A DNA stretch of 7,031 nucleotides from CAYSBA01 sp964429075 [NCBI: uncultured bacterium] (GTDB taxonomy: Bacteria; CAYSBA01), in the NCBI GenBank assembly GCA_964429075.1, contig CAYSBA010000062.1, forward strand, positions 1 through 7,031, in the 5' to 3' direction. The notes below the pieces were generated by a model. The model made no database searches, was not told the origin of the DNA, and worked only from the letters and a program-made list of their open reading frames with translations. Shown here in pieces: positions 1 through 6,777 of this stretch; within the stretch, counting starts at the first letter, position 1, and every line of letters starts with the position of its first letter. Both the position numbers and the translations under genes were made by a program.

Positions 1-1
1 G

Positions 2-1435
2 AAGGATGGTGATACAATAACAATTGCGCGCTTCAGGCTTGTTACACAAATAGCATTGCCCAAAAAGGCTGAATCGGATGAGACAGAAGATGTTTCTCAA
101 CCATTAAAGACAACCCCTATAACTCTTGATAAATCTGATGATATCCCAGAAGATCGTATGAATGAATACCGAGAGGTCCTGAAAATTGCCCACGATGCCC
201 TCCTTGAATATCTTGATCTGAAGAGGCTAAATGTGCATCAGATGGGTGATGAAGGACTTAGAGAGCGCACAAAGAAGGCCATTGATGACGTTATTGAACA
301 CATGGAACAAAATGGTGAGATCCCTGAATGGATAAAGATCGATATACTCAAAAAAGATATAATTAATGAGACACTCGGTCTTGGTCCTTTAGAAGATTTT
401 ATGGCAGATGATAGTATCACAGAGATTATGGTAAACAATGCCAAACAGATCTATATTGAAAAAAATGGTAAGGTTATACTAACAAACAAGACATTCTCAA
501 GTGACAAAACTGTTCTGTCTGTAATTGAGAGAATCGTTGCCCCAATTGGGAGAAGGATCGATGAGAGTTCCCCTATGGTTGATGCAAGATTAAAAGATGG
601 CTCACGAGTCAACGTGATAATTCCTCCTCTTGCAATTAAAGGACCCTGCATAACCATTAGAAAATTTAGAAAGAAAAATTTTACTGGCAAAGAACTGGTC
701 AAGATGAAAACCATGACAAAGGGAATGCACGAGTTCCTTAAAGTATGTGTTGTACACAAAAAAAATATCATTGTTTCTGGTGGTACTGGCTCTGGTAAAA
801 CAACTCTTTTAAATGTCCTGTCGCTCTTTGTCCCTGAGAATGAGAGAATAATTACAATAGAAGATTCTGCAGAACTCAGATTAACCCAGGAACATGTGGT
901 CTCACTTGAGGCACGTCCACCAAATATTGAAGGAAAGGGTGAAATCACCATAAGAGACCTTGTTAAAAATTCTCTCAGGATGAGGCCTGATAGGATCATC
1001 GTTGGAGAGTGTAGGAGTGGAGAGGCCCTCGACATGTTGCAGGCTATGAATACCGGGCATGAGGGTTCAATGACTACCCTGCATGCAAACAGCCCTCAGG
1101 ATGCAATTTCAAGACTTGAAACAATGTGTCTGATGGCCGGTATGGAAATCCCGATAAAGGCAATAAGGGAACAGATTGCCTCAGCAATCGATATCATTGT
1201 GCAGCAGAAGAGATTCCCCGGTGGAGAAAGGAAGATTGTTAAGATTTCTGAATTGACAGGCATTGAAGATGATAAAATAATACTTCAGGATATATTCTAT
1301 TTCAAACAGGATGGCTATGATAAAGATGGAAAGGTAATCGGAAGATTTGTTGCAACAGGGTTTATACCACAATTCTATCACGATCTTGCTGAAAGAGGGA
1401 TAAAAGTAAATATGAATATCTTTAGAGTTGAATGA
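2..1435 (+). CDS. cpaF: CpaF/TadA-family secretion ATPase with N-terminal FHA domain (5' partial)
   Basis: This is a type II/IV secretion ATPase of the CpaF/TadA family, the hexameric cytoplasmic motor that powers Tad pilus or related secretion assembly. Residue numbers here count from the TTG at 56. Walker A GGTGSGKT is at 242-249, the Asp box ITIEDSAEL at 267-274 region, Walker B RIIVGE at 313-318 and the His box TGHEGSMTTLHAN at 333-345. A helical N-terminal domain occupies about 30-110, followed by the usual CpaF segment GLGPLEDFMADDSITEIMVN. The frame has no stop back to the left edge, and the 18 codons before the TTG encode DGDTITIARFRLV, which resembles the end of an FHA domain. The TTG is therefore probably not the start, and the gene is cut by the window. 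A 4-base overlap links it to the next gene. No tadB/tadC is visible downstream. The ATPase family is certain; the exact system (Tad pilus or other) is not. Confidence 0.95.
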   Translation, partial: KDGDTITIARFRLVTQIALPKKAESDETEDVSQPLKTTPITLDKSDDIPEDRMNEYREVLKIAHDALLEYLDLKRLNVHQMGDEGLRERTKKAIDDVIEHMEQNGEIPEWIKIDILKKDIINETLGLGPLEDFMADDSITEIMVNNAKQIYIEKNGKVILTNKTFSSDKTVLSVIERIVAPIGRRIDESSPMVDARLKDGSRVNVIIPPLAIKGPCITIRKFRKKNFTGKELVKMKTMTKGMHEFLKVCVVHKKNIIVSGGTGSGKTTLLNVLSLFVPENERIITIEDSAELRLTQEHVVSLEARPPNIEGKGEITIRDLVKNSLRMRPDRIIVGECRSGEALDMLQAMNTGHEGSMTTLHANSPQDAISRLETMCLMAGMEIPIKAIREQIASAIDIIVQQKRFPGGERKIVKISELTGIEDDKIILQDIFYFKQDGYDKDGKVIGRFVATGFIPQFYHDLAERGIKVNMNIFRVE

Positions 1436-2997
1436 TGCCCAGATTTTACATTACCTATCCTACAGGTGAAAATAAAACAATAGAGAAAAAATCTGGAAGG
1501 ATTGGTATTGGCTCTGCCGATCATTCTGATATAACTATTAGAAAAGAGCATTCCATGGGTTCAACAGCCATACTCGATATAAATGAAAATGGGATATTCA
1601 TAATCGAATCCAGTGGTAGGGTTTATCATAATTTAAGAAGGCCTGAGAGAGGCAGTCTAATAGAAGATGGTGATGTCCTGAGGTTGGGTAATGTTGTTAT
1701 AAGGATAAAGCTCAAAGACTCAAAGGCAACCTCAAAGAAAAAGAGACTGCTCGTTATAGTTGCAGTTTTCTTTATAATATTATTGATAGCACTTTTAAGT
1801 ATTTCTGTAAGTAAAAAAAGGAAATCTGTACTGAGAAAAAAGAGATCCACAACCATGTCCCTTGAATCGATTGATAAAAAAATAGAAAAGATGGAACAAA
1901 AGATAGAAGATCTGCTTGCAATAAATCAGTGGGACACAGCACTTGCCACCCTCAAACTCCTTGAAGACATCGATCCATTAAATCCCAAGATAACAGAATT
2001 TAAAAAGAGGATAGAGAAAGGCAAAAGAAATGAAAAACTAAAAAGGGATGCAGATATAAAATATGATGTAGGCAAGGATCAGGAGGCCTATGATCTTTAT
2101 ATGAAGATTGATAAAGACAGCGTATACTATTACAAATCCATGAACCGGATTGCAGAATTAAAAGAGAGGTTGAGTAACAAATACAGAGGAGAGGGGCTGG
2201 GATATTTAAGGGCAGGTAATTACAAAAAGGCAAGAGATTATCTAATTAAGTACGTATTGCTTGGTAATCGTGACAAATCGATACTGAATGATATCAGATA
2301 TTGTGAGAAACAATTAAGATATAAAGGTATCAAAGTAACGCCATTTAAATTAAAAGAAAATAGAGCACCCTCAAAAGAGCATGAAAGCATTATAAAGAAG
2401 TTGAGACTATTCTACGGGGAGAGCAAACTTACCGATGGTATAATCAAATTCTATAGAGGTGATATGGATGAAGGCATAAAGATAATAAACAGGGAGCTCT
2501 CAAAAAACAAGGACCCCCAAAAGACTGAAGAAATCAATAAAATACTGATGAATCTTACTTTCATGAAGGGTAAGTATAACGAAGCGCAGAGCCTAATTCT
2601 TGACGAACAGTTAGACAGGGCCTTTAAACTTTTGCAAAAGATAAAAGATACTGAAAAAAAATTGTTTCTGGGGGCAGAATCATTTGCAACAAGTGAATTA
2701 AAAAAACAGCTTGCTACAGGATATTTCAAGGCCGGCGATCGCGCCTTTAAGATGAAATTATACAAAACAGCCTTTAAGGCATGGGAAAGGGGTTACAGAT
2801 TGAACAAAAATAATGTCAATATATTAAAAGGACTTGCAAAATTAGAGAAGATTGCAGAAAACTATCTTGTAGAGGCAAATCAACTTGCACAGACAGGGCG
2901 AATGGAAGATGCAAGAAATAGGTGGAAAATGGTTTGTAAGATCACAAAACCTGATAGTGAACTCTGCAGGAAGGCAAAAGAAAATTTGAATCGTTAA
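1432..2997 (+). CDS. FHA domain, single-pass membrane protein with TPR-like repeats
   Basis: The function of this 521-residue protein is unknown. Residues 3-95 look like an FHA domain: strands around SGRIGIGSADHSDITI (21-36), AILDINENGIFIIE (46-59) and a final DGDVLRLGNVVIRI (79-92). The usual phosphothreonine-contact motifs are degenerate: the Arg after GR is absent, and SMGS stands where SxxH is expected. A single hydrophobic helix follows at about 106-126, with eight basic residues on each side, so charge alone does not fix the topology. The remainder (about 145-521) is highly charged and helical, with TPR-like units near 160-195, 207-248, 251-296, 340-405 and 425-518; examples are YLRAGNYKKARDYL and AFKMKLYKTAFKAWERG. 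The start ATG at 1432 overlaps the cpaF stop as ATGA; a second ATG at 1435 is equally possible. Coupling to cpaF suggests a scaffold or accessory protein of the same secretion or pilus machine (inference). Confidence 0.85.
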   Translation: MMPRFYITYPTGENKTIEKKSGRIGIGSADHSDITIRKEHSMGSTAILDINENGIFIIESSGRVYHNLRRPERGSLIEDGDVLRLGNVVIRIKLKDSKATSKKKRLLVIVAVFFIILLIALLSISVSKKRKSVLRKKRSTTMSLESIDKKIEKMEQKIEDLLAINQWDTALATLKLLEDIDPLNPKITEFKKRIEKGKRNEKLKRDADIKYDVGKDQEAYDLYMKIDKDSVYYYKSMNRIAELKERLSNKYRGEGLGYLRAGNYKKARDYLIKYVLLGNRDKSILNDIRYCEKQLRYKGIKVTPFKLKENRAPSKEHESIIKKLRLFYGESKLTDGIIKFYRGDMDEGIKIINRELSKNKDPQKTEEINKILMNLTFMKGKYNEAQSLILDEQLDRAFKLLQKIKDTEKKLFLGAESFATSELKKQLATGYFKAGDRAFKMKLYKTAFKAWERGYRLNKNNVNILKGLAKLEKIAENYLVEANQLAQTGRMEDARNRWKMVCKITKPDSELCRKAKENLNR

Positions 2998-3002
2998 ATG
3001 TG

Positions 3003-3902
3003 ATGGATCTTGAAGACATAAAAGAGTTAGCAATAGTAATAAGACGATCAACAAGAAATGGTAAACAAATCTACGAAGATCTGAAAGATTGGTTTAACAA
3101 ACGCAACATAATAGCGTTTGCAGATAAAGAGACAGCCGAACGTTTTGGCATAGATCAATCGATTGAATGGGAGGATATAAGGAAGAATATCAAACTTGTT
3201 GTGGTTTGTGGAGGCGATGGAACGATGCTTCACTCATTTAACCTGCTTAAAGACAGCAGGGTACCTGTTATGGGGATTAACATTGGTAATCTTGGTTTTC
3301 TTGCAACTGTAACCTATTCAAAACGTTTTGAGGCCCTTGAGGCAGTGTTGTCTGGTAGATTCATAGTCGATGAGCGTAGAAAACTCTCTGTGACCTTAGA
3401 GAGAGATGGGAAATTTACGCCATTTAACGATGCACTTAATGATGTTGTTATAAATAAGGGTGCCCTTGCAAGGATAGCAACCCTTGAACTTATTTTAAAT
3501 AAAAAACGCGTCGCTGTATACAGAGCTGACGGGCTTATTATCTCCACACCAACCGGTTCAACTGCATATTCGATGGCCGCAGGTGGACCTATCTTACAGC
3601 ACCATCTTGACAACATCCTTATAACTCCAATCTGTCCACATTCTTTAACATTCAGACCTATAGTTTTAAGGGGTGATTCTGAGACATCTATCCGATTAAT
3701 TTCAGACAACGGAACCGTCTTTCTCACAATAGATGGTCAGAGAGGTACTCCATTAAAGAGATACGATGTGGTGCATGTTAAGATGAGTGACTCTACGGCA
3801 ATCATGGTGCATCCAGAAGGGTATGATTTCTTTTCAGTTCTTCAGGAGAAGCTCTTTTGGGGAGAGAGGTGGCGAAATGGTGAAGTGGATCGAGATATTT
3901 AA
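3003..3902 (+). CDS. nadK: NAD kinase
   Basis: ATP- or polyphosphate-dependent NAD kinase, which phosphorylates NAD+ to NADP+ in the cytoplasm. All family signatures are present (numbering from an optional GTG at 3000): GGDGT at 71-75 with the catalytic Asp73, GINIGNLGFL at 92-101, the NE/D motif as ND at 147-148, RADGLIISTPTGSTAYS at 175-191, and the SLTFRPIVLRG stretch at 215-225. The end matches the familiar GYDFFSVLQEKLFWGE ending. The length of about 299 residues is normal. The preferred start is ATG 3003, five bases after the previous stop; GTG 3000 would add one Met. No good Shine-Dalgarno sits at the right distance (AGGAAGG at 2968-2974 is too far), so translation may depend on ribosomes arriving from the upstream gene. 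The last 26 bases overlap recN, and the nadK-recN order is a known arrangement in many proteobacteria. Confidence 0.96.
   Translation: MDLEDIKELAIVIRRSTRNGKQIYEDLKDWFNKRNIIAFADKETAERFGIDQSIEWEDIRKNIKLVVVCGGDGTMLHSFNLLKDSRVPVMGINIGNLGFLATVTYSKRFEALEAVLSGRFIVDERRKLSVTLERDGKFTPFNDALNDVVINKGALARIATLELILNKKRVAVYRADGLIISTPTGSTAYSMAAGGPILQHHLDNILITPICPHSLTFRPIVLRGDSETSIRLISDNGTVFLTIDGQRGTPLKRYDVVHVKMSDSTAIMVHPEGYDFFSVLQEKLFWGERWRNGEVDRDI
3864..3872 (+). promoter_or_regulatory. Shine-Dalgarno site that fixes the recN start
   Basis: GAGAGGTGG contains GAGGTG (3866-3871), a six-base match to the anti-Shine-Dalgarno, five bases before ATG 3877. It lies inside the end of nadK and is the main reason to prefer 3877 over the longer in-frame start at 3787. 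Confidence 0.75.
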
Positions 3903-5448
3903 CTATGCTGTAATTGACCACCTCAAGATTGAATTTACAGATGGACTGAACATATTGACCGGAGAGACCGGTGCTGGGAAAAGTATTATTATCGATGCAA
4001 TGATGTCGCTTGCCGGTAAAAGACTTGATAAGACCATTATTAGAAAGGAAGAAAAAGAGACAATTATAAGGGCTCTAATAATAAATAATAACAGTCAAAT
4101 CCAGATTGAGAGAAGGATTACCAGAAAAAATAGCAAAAATTTTATAGACAAAAAGAGTGTCAGTCTACAAAAACTAAAGGAATTGATTGCCCCACACTTT
4201 GTTATTGCATCACAACATGGGACAAAAGAACTACTCAACAGCTCACAACATCTTTTTATTTATGATGATCTTGCAGATACAAGCAAGCTCAGGAAGGATG
4301 TCAAAAGATATTTCCGCAGCCTATGTGAACTCAGACATCAGATATCCAATCTTGAAAAGGACCTTGCAGGCGGTAGTCAGATGATAGATGTATATGAACA
4401 TCAGCTCAATGAATTGCAGGATTTTGCACCATCAATAGAGGACTATGAAACTCTAAAAAAGAGGGTCAAATTCTATGATCTGGCAAAAACACAGCGGATG
4501 TTACTTGCAGGACTTTTAAACCGTCTATATGAGGATGAAGGATCGGTTTTGCAACTTCTTTCTGAGGCCAACAACCTCTTTAGCCAGTCGGAAGATGAAA
4601 ATCTAAAAAGGATTAAAGATAATCTTGTAGAACTTGAAGGTATGCTTGATATGATTTCTGACGACATCCATGCTGCTCTACAGTACCTTGATTATGATGA
4701 ATTCGATTATGAAGAAGCAAAGAAAAAGCTTGATCGTTACAGTGAGTTGATGCTAAAATATGATGTCAATGATATAAGTGAATTAATAGATCAAATAGAC
4801 AGGTTATCAGAACTTGTAGAGAGACTAAAAGGTGGGGATAAACTTCTTTTGCAATTAAAAGATAGATACAGCAGTATAAAAAACGAGGTAGTTAAAAGGG
4901 CTCAACTACTCAGACAGAGAAGGCTATCACAGAAAAAACGGATTGAACAAAAGATCTGTAAACTACTTTCTGATCTTAATGGTGGATTTGCTGAGTTCTG
5001 TGTAGAGATAACCCAAAGAGAGATTCCAGAAGGTGTGGATGAAACTGGTGCAGAGGGTATAAGATTTTTGATAAACATGAATGTTGGAGAGAGTCCAGGT
5101 CCAGTAGACTATATCGCCTCTGGTGGAGAGCTTTCAAGACTATATCTCGCACTCTCTGTAATGGGTAGTGAAAAAAACAAGACCTTTATTTTTGATGAGG
5201 TCGATACAGGGGTTGGTGGAATGACAGCCATTTCAGTTGGGAATCTTCTTAAAAGGCTTTCTAAAAGCAGTCAGGTGATCTGTGTTACCCATCTGCCGCA
5301 GATTGCCAAGTTTGCAGACAGGCACATAAAGGTTGAAAAATTCACAGATGGATCAAGGACATATGCGAGGGCAAGGGTAATAGATAGTAGCAAAGAGATA
5401 GAACAGGAAATGAAAAGGATGACAGGTGAAAGTATGGAGATTCAATGA
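3877..5448 (+). CDS. recN: DNA repair protein RecN
   Basis: RecN is an SMC-like ATPase that acts at DNA double-strand breaks, probably holding DNA ends or sister chromatids together during RecA-dependent repair. The protein is 523 residues from ATG 3877. The typical RecN opening (IEIFNYAVIDHLKIEF) leads to Walker A GETGAGKS at 29-36. A Q-loop-like SQHGTKELLN follows, then a long charged helical or coiled-coil region of roughly 150-350. The C-terminal ATPase half has the signature ASGGELSR at 414-421, Walker B FIFDEVDTGVGG from 437 (Asp440, Glu441) and the H-loop VTHLPQIA with His472. An in-frame ATG at 3787 would add 30 residues unlike RecN and overlap nadK by 116 bases, so it is rejected. 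The C-terminus stops at RMTGESMEIQ and lacks the short final helix seen in many RecNs (E. coli about 553 aa). No LexA-like box was noticed upstream, so expression may follow the operon. Confidence 0.96.
   Translation: MVKWIEIFNYAVIDHLKIEFTDGLNILTGETGAGKSIIIDAMMSLAGKRLDKTIIRKEEKETIIRALIINNNSQIQIERRITRKNSKNFIDKKSVSLQKLKELIAPHFVIASQHGTKELLNSSQHLFIYDDLADTSKLRKDVKRYFRSLCELRHQISNLEKDLAGGSQMIDVYEHQLNELQDFAPSIEDYETLKKRVKFYDLAKTQRMLLAGLLNRLYEDEGSVLQLLSEANNLFSQSEDENLKRIKDNLVELEGMLDMISDDIHAALQYLDYDEFDYEEAKKKLDRYSELMLKYDVNDISELIDQIDRLSELVERLKGGDKLLLQLKDRYSSIKNEVVKRAQLLRQRRLSQKKRIEQKICKLLSDLNGGFAEFCVEITQREIPEGVDETGAEGIRFLINMNVGESPGPVDYIASGGELSRLYLALSVMGSEKNKTFIFDEVDTGVGGMTAISVGNLLKRLSKSSQVICVTHLPQIAKFADRHIKVEKFTDGSRTYARARVIDSSKEIEQEMKRMTGESMEIQ
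5436..5439 (+). promoter_or_regulatory. Shine-Dalgarno for rdgB inside recN
   Basis: GGAG lies five bases before ATG 5445, within the last codons of recN. Together with the ATGA stop/start overlap it supports reinitiation or coupled translation of rdgB. Confidence 0.6.
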
Positions 5449-6038
5449 AGATCTTAATTGGAACAAAAAATGAAAAAAAATTTAAAGAGATAGAAAATAT
5501 TCTTAGTACATTTTGCACAGATGTTAAATGTGTTGCACCAGAGTCATGGGTTTCTCCAAAAGAGGATGGTCATACCTTTAGAGAAAATGCAATAATAAAG
5601 GCAGAATTCTACTTTAAGGAATATGGCATGCCTGTAATTGTAGAGGATTCTGGTCTTTGCGTTTATGCGCTAAATGGAGAGCCAGGCATATATTCAGCAA
5701 GATACGCAAGTAGTTGTGGGAATTCTGAAAGTAATATTGATAAGCTACTCAAAAAGCTAAAGGATGTACCAATACCTAAAAGAAAGGCCTATTTTTACTG
5801 TCATGCAATCTATTTAGATAGGGATTATACCGTTGAGGCAAATGGCAGGGTGGAAGGAATCATATTAAAGGAAAGGCGTGGGAGATCCGGTTTTGGATAT
5901 GACCCTGTTTTTTTCTTCCCACCATACGGACGCACCTTTGCACAACTTTCAACAGAATTAAAAAATCGAGTAAGTCACAGAAGAAGGGCACTTTTATCAC
6001 TTATTTCAAAAATCAAAAAAAGAGGGATCTGTGTCTAA
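5445..6038 (+). CDS. rdgB: XTP/dITP pyrophosphatase (RdgB/HAM1 family)
   Basis: This house-cleaning enzyme hydrolyses dITP, XTP and related deaminated purine nucleotides to the monophosphate plus pyrophosphate, keeping them out of DNA and RNA. The 197-residue length is exactly typical. Motifs in order are TKNEKK at 7-12, the E-D-G-HTFRENAIIKA segment at 40-53, EDSGLCVYALNGEPGIYSARY at 67-87 (Asp68 corresponds to the catalytic Asp of the family), SGFGYDPVFF at 148-157, and LKNRVSHRRRAL at 172-183. The start ATG overlaps the recN stop as ATGA and has GGAG at good spacing. The end overlaps the next gene by 8 bases. An A8 run at 5473-5480 and an A7 run at 6015-6021 lie in coding sequence and are possible slippage spots. 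The family call is secure. Confidence 0.97.
   Translation: MKILIGTKNEKKFKEIENILSTFCTDVKCVAPESWVSPKEDGHTFRENAIIKAEFYFKEYGMPVIVEDSGLCVYALNGEPGIYSARYASSCGNSESNIDKLLKKLKDVPIPKRKAYFYCHAIYLDRDYTVEANGRVEGIILKERRGRSGFGYDPVFFFPPYGRTFAQLSTELKNRVSHRRRALLSLISKIKKRGICV
6021..6026 (+). promoter_or_regulatory. Shine-Dalgarno for the GTG-started DUF2400 gene
   Basis: AGAGGG, with GAGG at 6022-6025, lies five bases before GTG 6031, inside the 3' end of rdgB. It supports the GTG start, since the next in-frame ATG is more than 40 codons further in and would remove conserved N-terminal sequence. Confidence 0.65.
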
Positions 6039-6777
6039 GATTTTGCTAATCAAAGATAGGTACTACGCAACCGATCCTGTTTTCTTAGTTAGAAGGCTGC
6101 CAGACAGGTTTAAAGAACCCGGCGCCTTTTTGGCCTCTGTATTCGCCCTTGGAAGAATGGAGCTGATTACAAGTTTCCTTTCACAACTCTTCGATGAAAT
6201 TATTTTGTTAGAACCCGCTGAGCTCTTATTGTGGAAAAACGATTCGGGACTCTATTACAGATTTTTCTCAGCTCAAATGGTAGAGACAATAGTAAACTTC
6301 TGCGGATTCTTGTACGATTACTATGGCAGTATAGAGAGGGCCTTTCTGGAACTTGGGGGCACTGAGAGTATCTGTCTCGGGATATCTGGAATTAGCAACT
6401 GTTTTAAAGATTTTGTTAATATTTATACAAAAGAACTATTTGATAAGAGGCTAATAAGTATGGCATTCCCTGATCCAAAAAGAGGATCAGCTTGTAAAAG
6501 GATGTGCCTTTTTTTAAGATGGATGGTAAGGGATCAGTATCCAGACATTGGTCTCTGGAGCAGGATCAAACCAAAAGACCTTGTTGTTCCTCTCGATGTA
6601 CACATTTTAGACTATGCATTTCAAAAGGGTATTATATCTTCTAAGAATAGTAGCTGGAAAAAGGCACTTAAGATTACAGACTATTTTAGACAATTAAATC
6701 CCAAAGACCCCCTTTTTAGAGAGATGAAGGTATGTCACATGATCAAGCAGAAGAAAGAAGGTCTGATAAGGAATTGA
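6031..6777 (+). CDS. TIGR02757 / DUF2400 family protein, possible HhH-GPD-like DNA repair enzyme
   Basis: A 248-residue protein recognised as the TIGR02757 (DUF2400) conserved family from the block PDPKRGSACKRMCLFLRWMV at 147-166, the GLWSRIKPKDLVVPLDVH block at 174-191, the SSWKKALKITDYFRQLNPKDP segment at 207-227, and the N-terminal YYATDPVFL and ASVFALGRME. Its biochemical role was not established as far as I know. My reading is that GSACK (Lys156) and PLDVH (Asp189) match GVGRK and VDTH of endonuclease III-type HhH-GPD glycosylases, where Lys and Asp are catalytic. No Fe-S cysteine cluster is seen; the usual family ending (DFALFGLG-like) is replaced by EMKVCHMIKQ. No signal peptide or membrane helix is evident. 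It starts at GTG, 8 bases before the end of rdgB. Neighbouring recN and rdgB make a DNA or nucleotide maintenance role plausible. Confidence 0.88.
   Translation: MSKILLIKDRYYATDPVFLVRRLPDRFKEPGAFLASVFALGRMELITSFLSQLFDEIILLEPAELLLWKNDSGLYYRFFSAQMVETIVNFCGFLYDYYGSIERAFLELGGTESICLGISGISNCFKDFVNIYTKELFDKRLISMAFPDPKRGSACKRMCLFLRWMVRDQYPDIGLWSRIKPKDLVVPLDVHILDYAFQKGIISSKNSSWKKALKITDYFRQLNPKDPLFREMKVCHMIKQKKEGLIRN

Noticed and set aside
451-1035. Long minus-strand open frame of 194 codons opposite cpaF
   Set aside because: It lies entirely within the conserved CpaF ATPase coding region, its translation is low-complexity Ser/Leu/Ile-rich shadow sequence with no recognisable domain, and no ribosome site fits.
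2734-2745. GC-rich GGCGATCGCGCC in an AT-rich gene, containing the HIP1-like palindrome GCGATCGC
   Set aside because: I saw only one copy, and it encodes ordinary residues (AGDRA) of the TPR-like domain. One site does not make a repeat family.
2770-2780. Palindrome GCCTTTAAGGC
   Set aside because: It is short, in coding sequence and has no T-run, so it is likely chance rather than an operator or terminator.
3314-3727. Minus-strand open frame of 137 codons opposite nadK
   Set aside because: It sits antisense to invariant NadK motifs, and its sequence looks like a by-product of those codons.
4187-4384. Plus-strand 65-codon frame inside recN
   Set aside because: It overlaps recN completely in another frame, has no good ribosome site and shows no protein-like organisation.
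6015-6038. A7 run before the rdgB end as a programmed frameshift joining rdgB to the DUF2400 gene
   Set aside because: The codon phasing (AAA AAA AGA) does not form an X-XXY-YYZ slippery site, a -1 shift would enter the wrong frame, and the downstream gene has its own ribosome site and GTG start.
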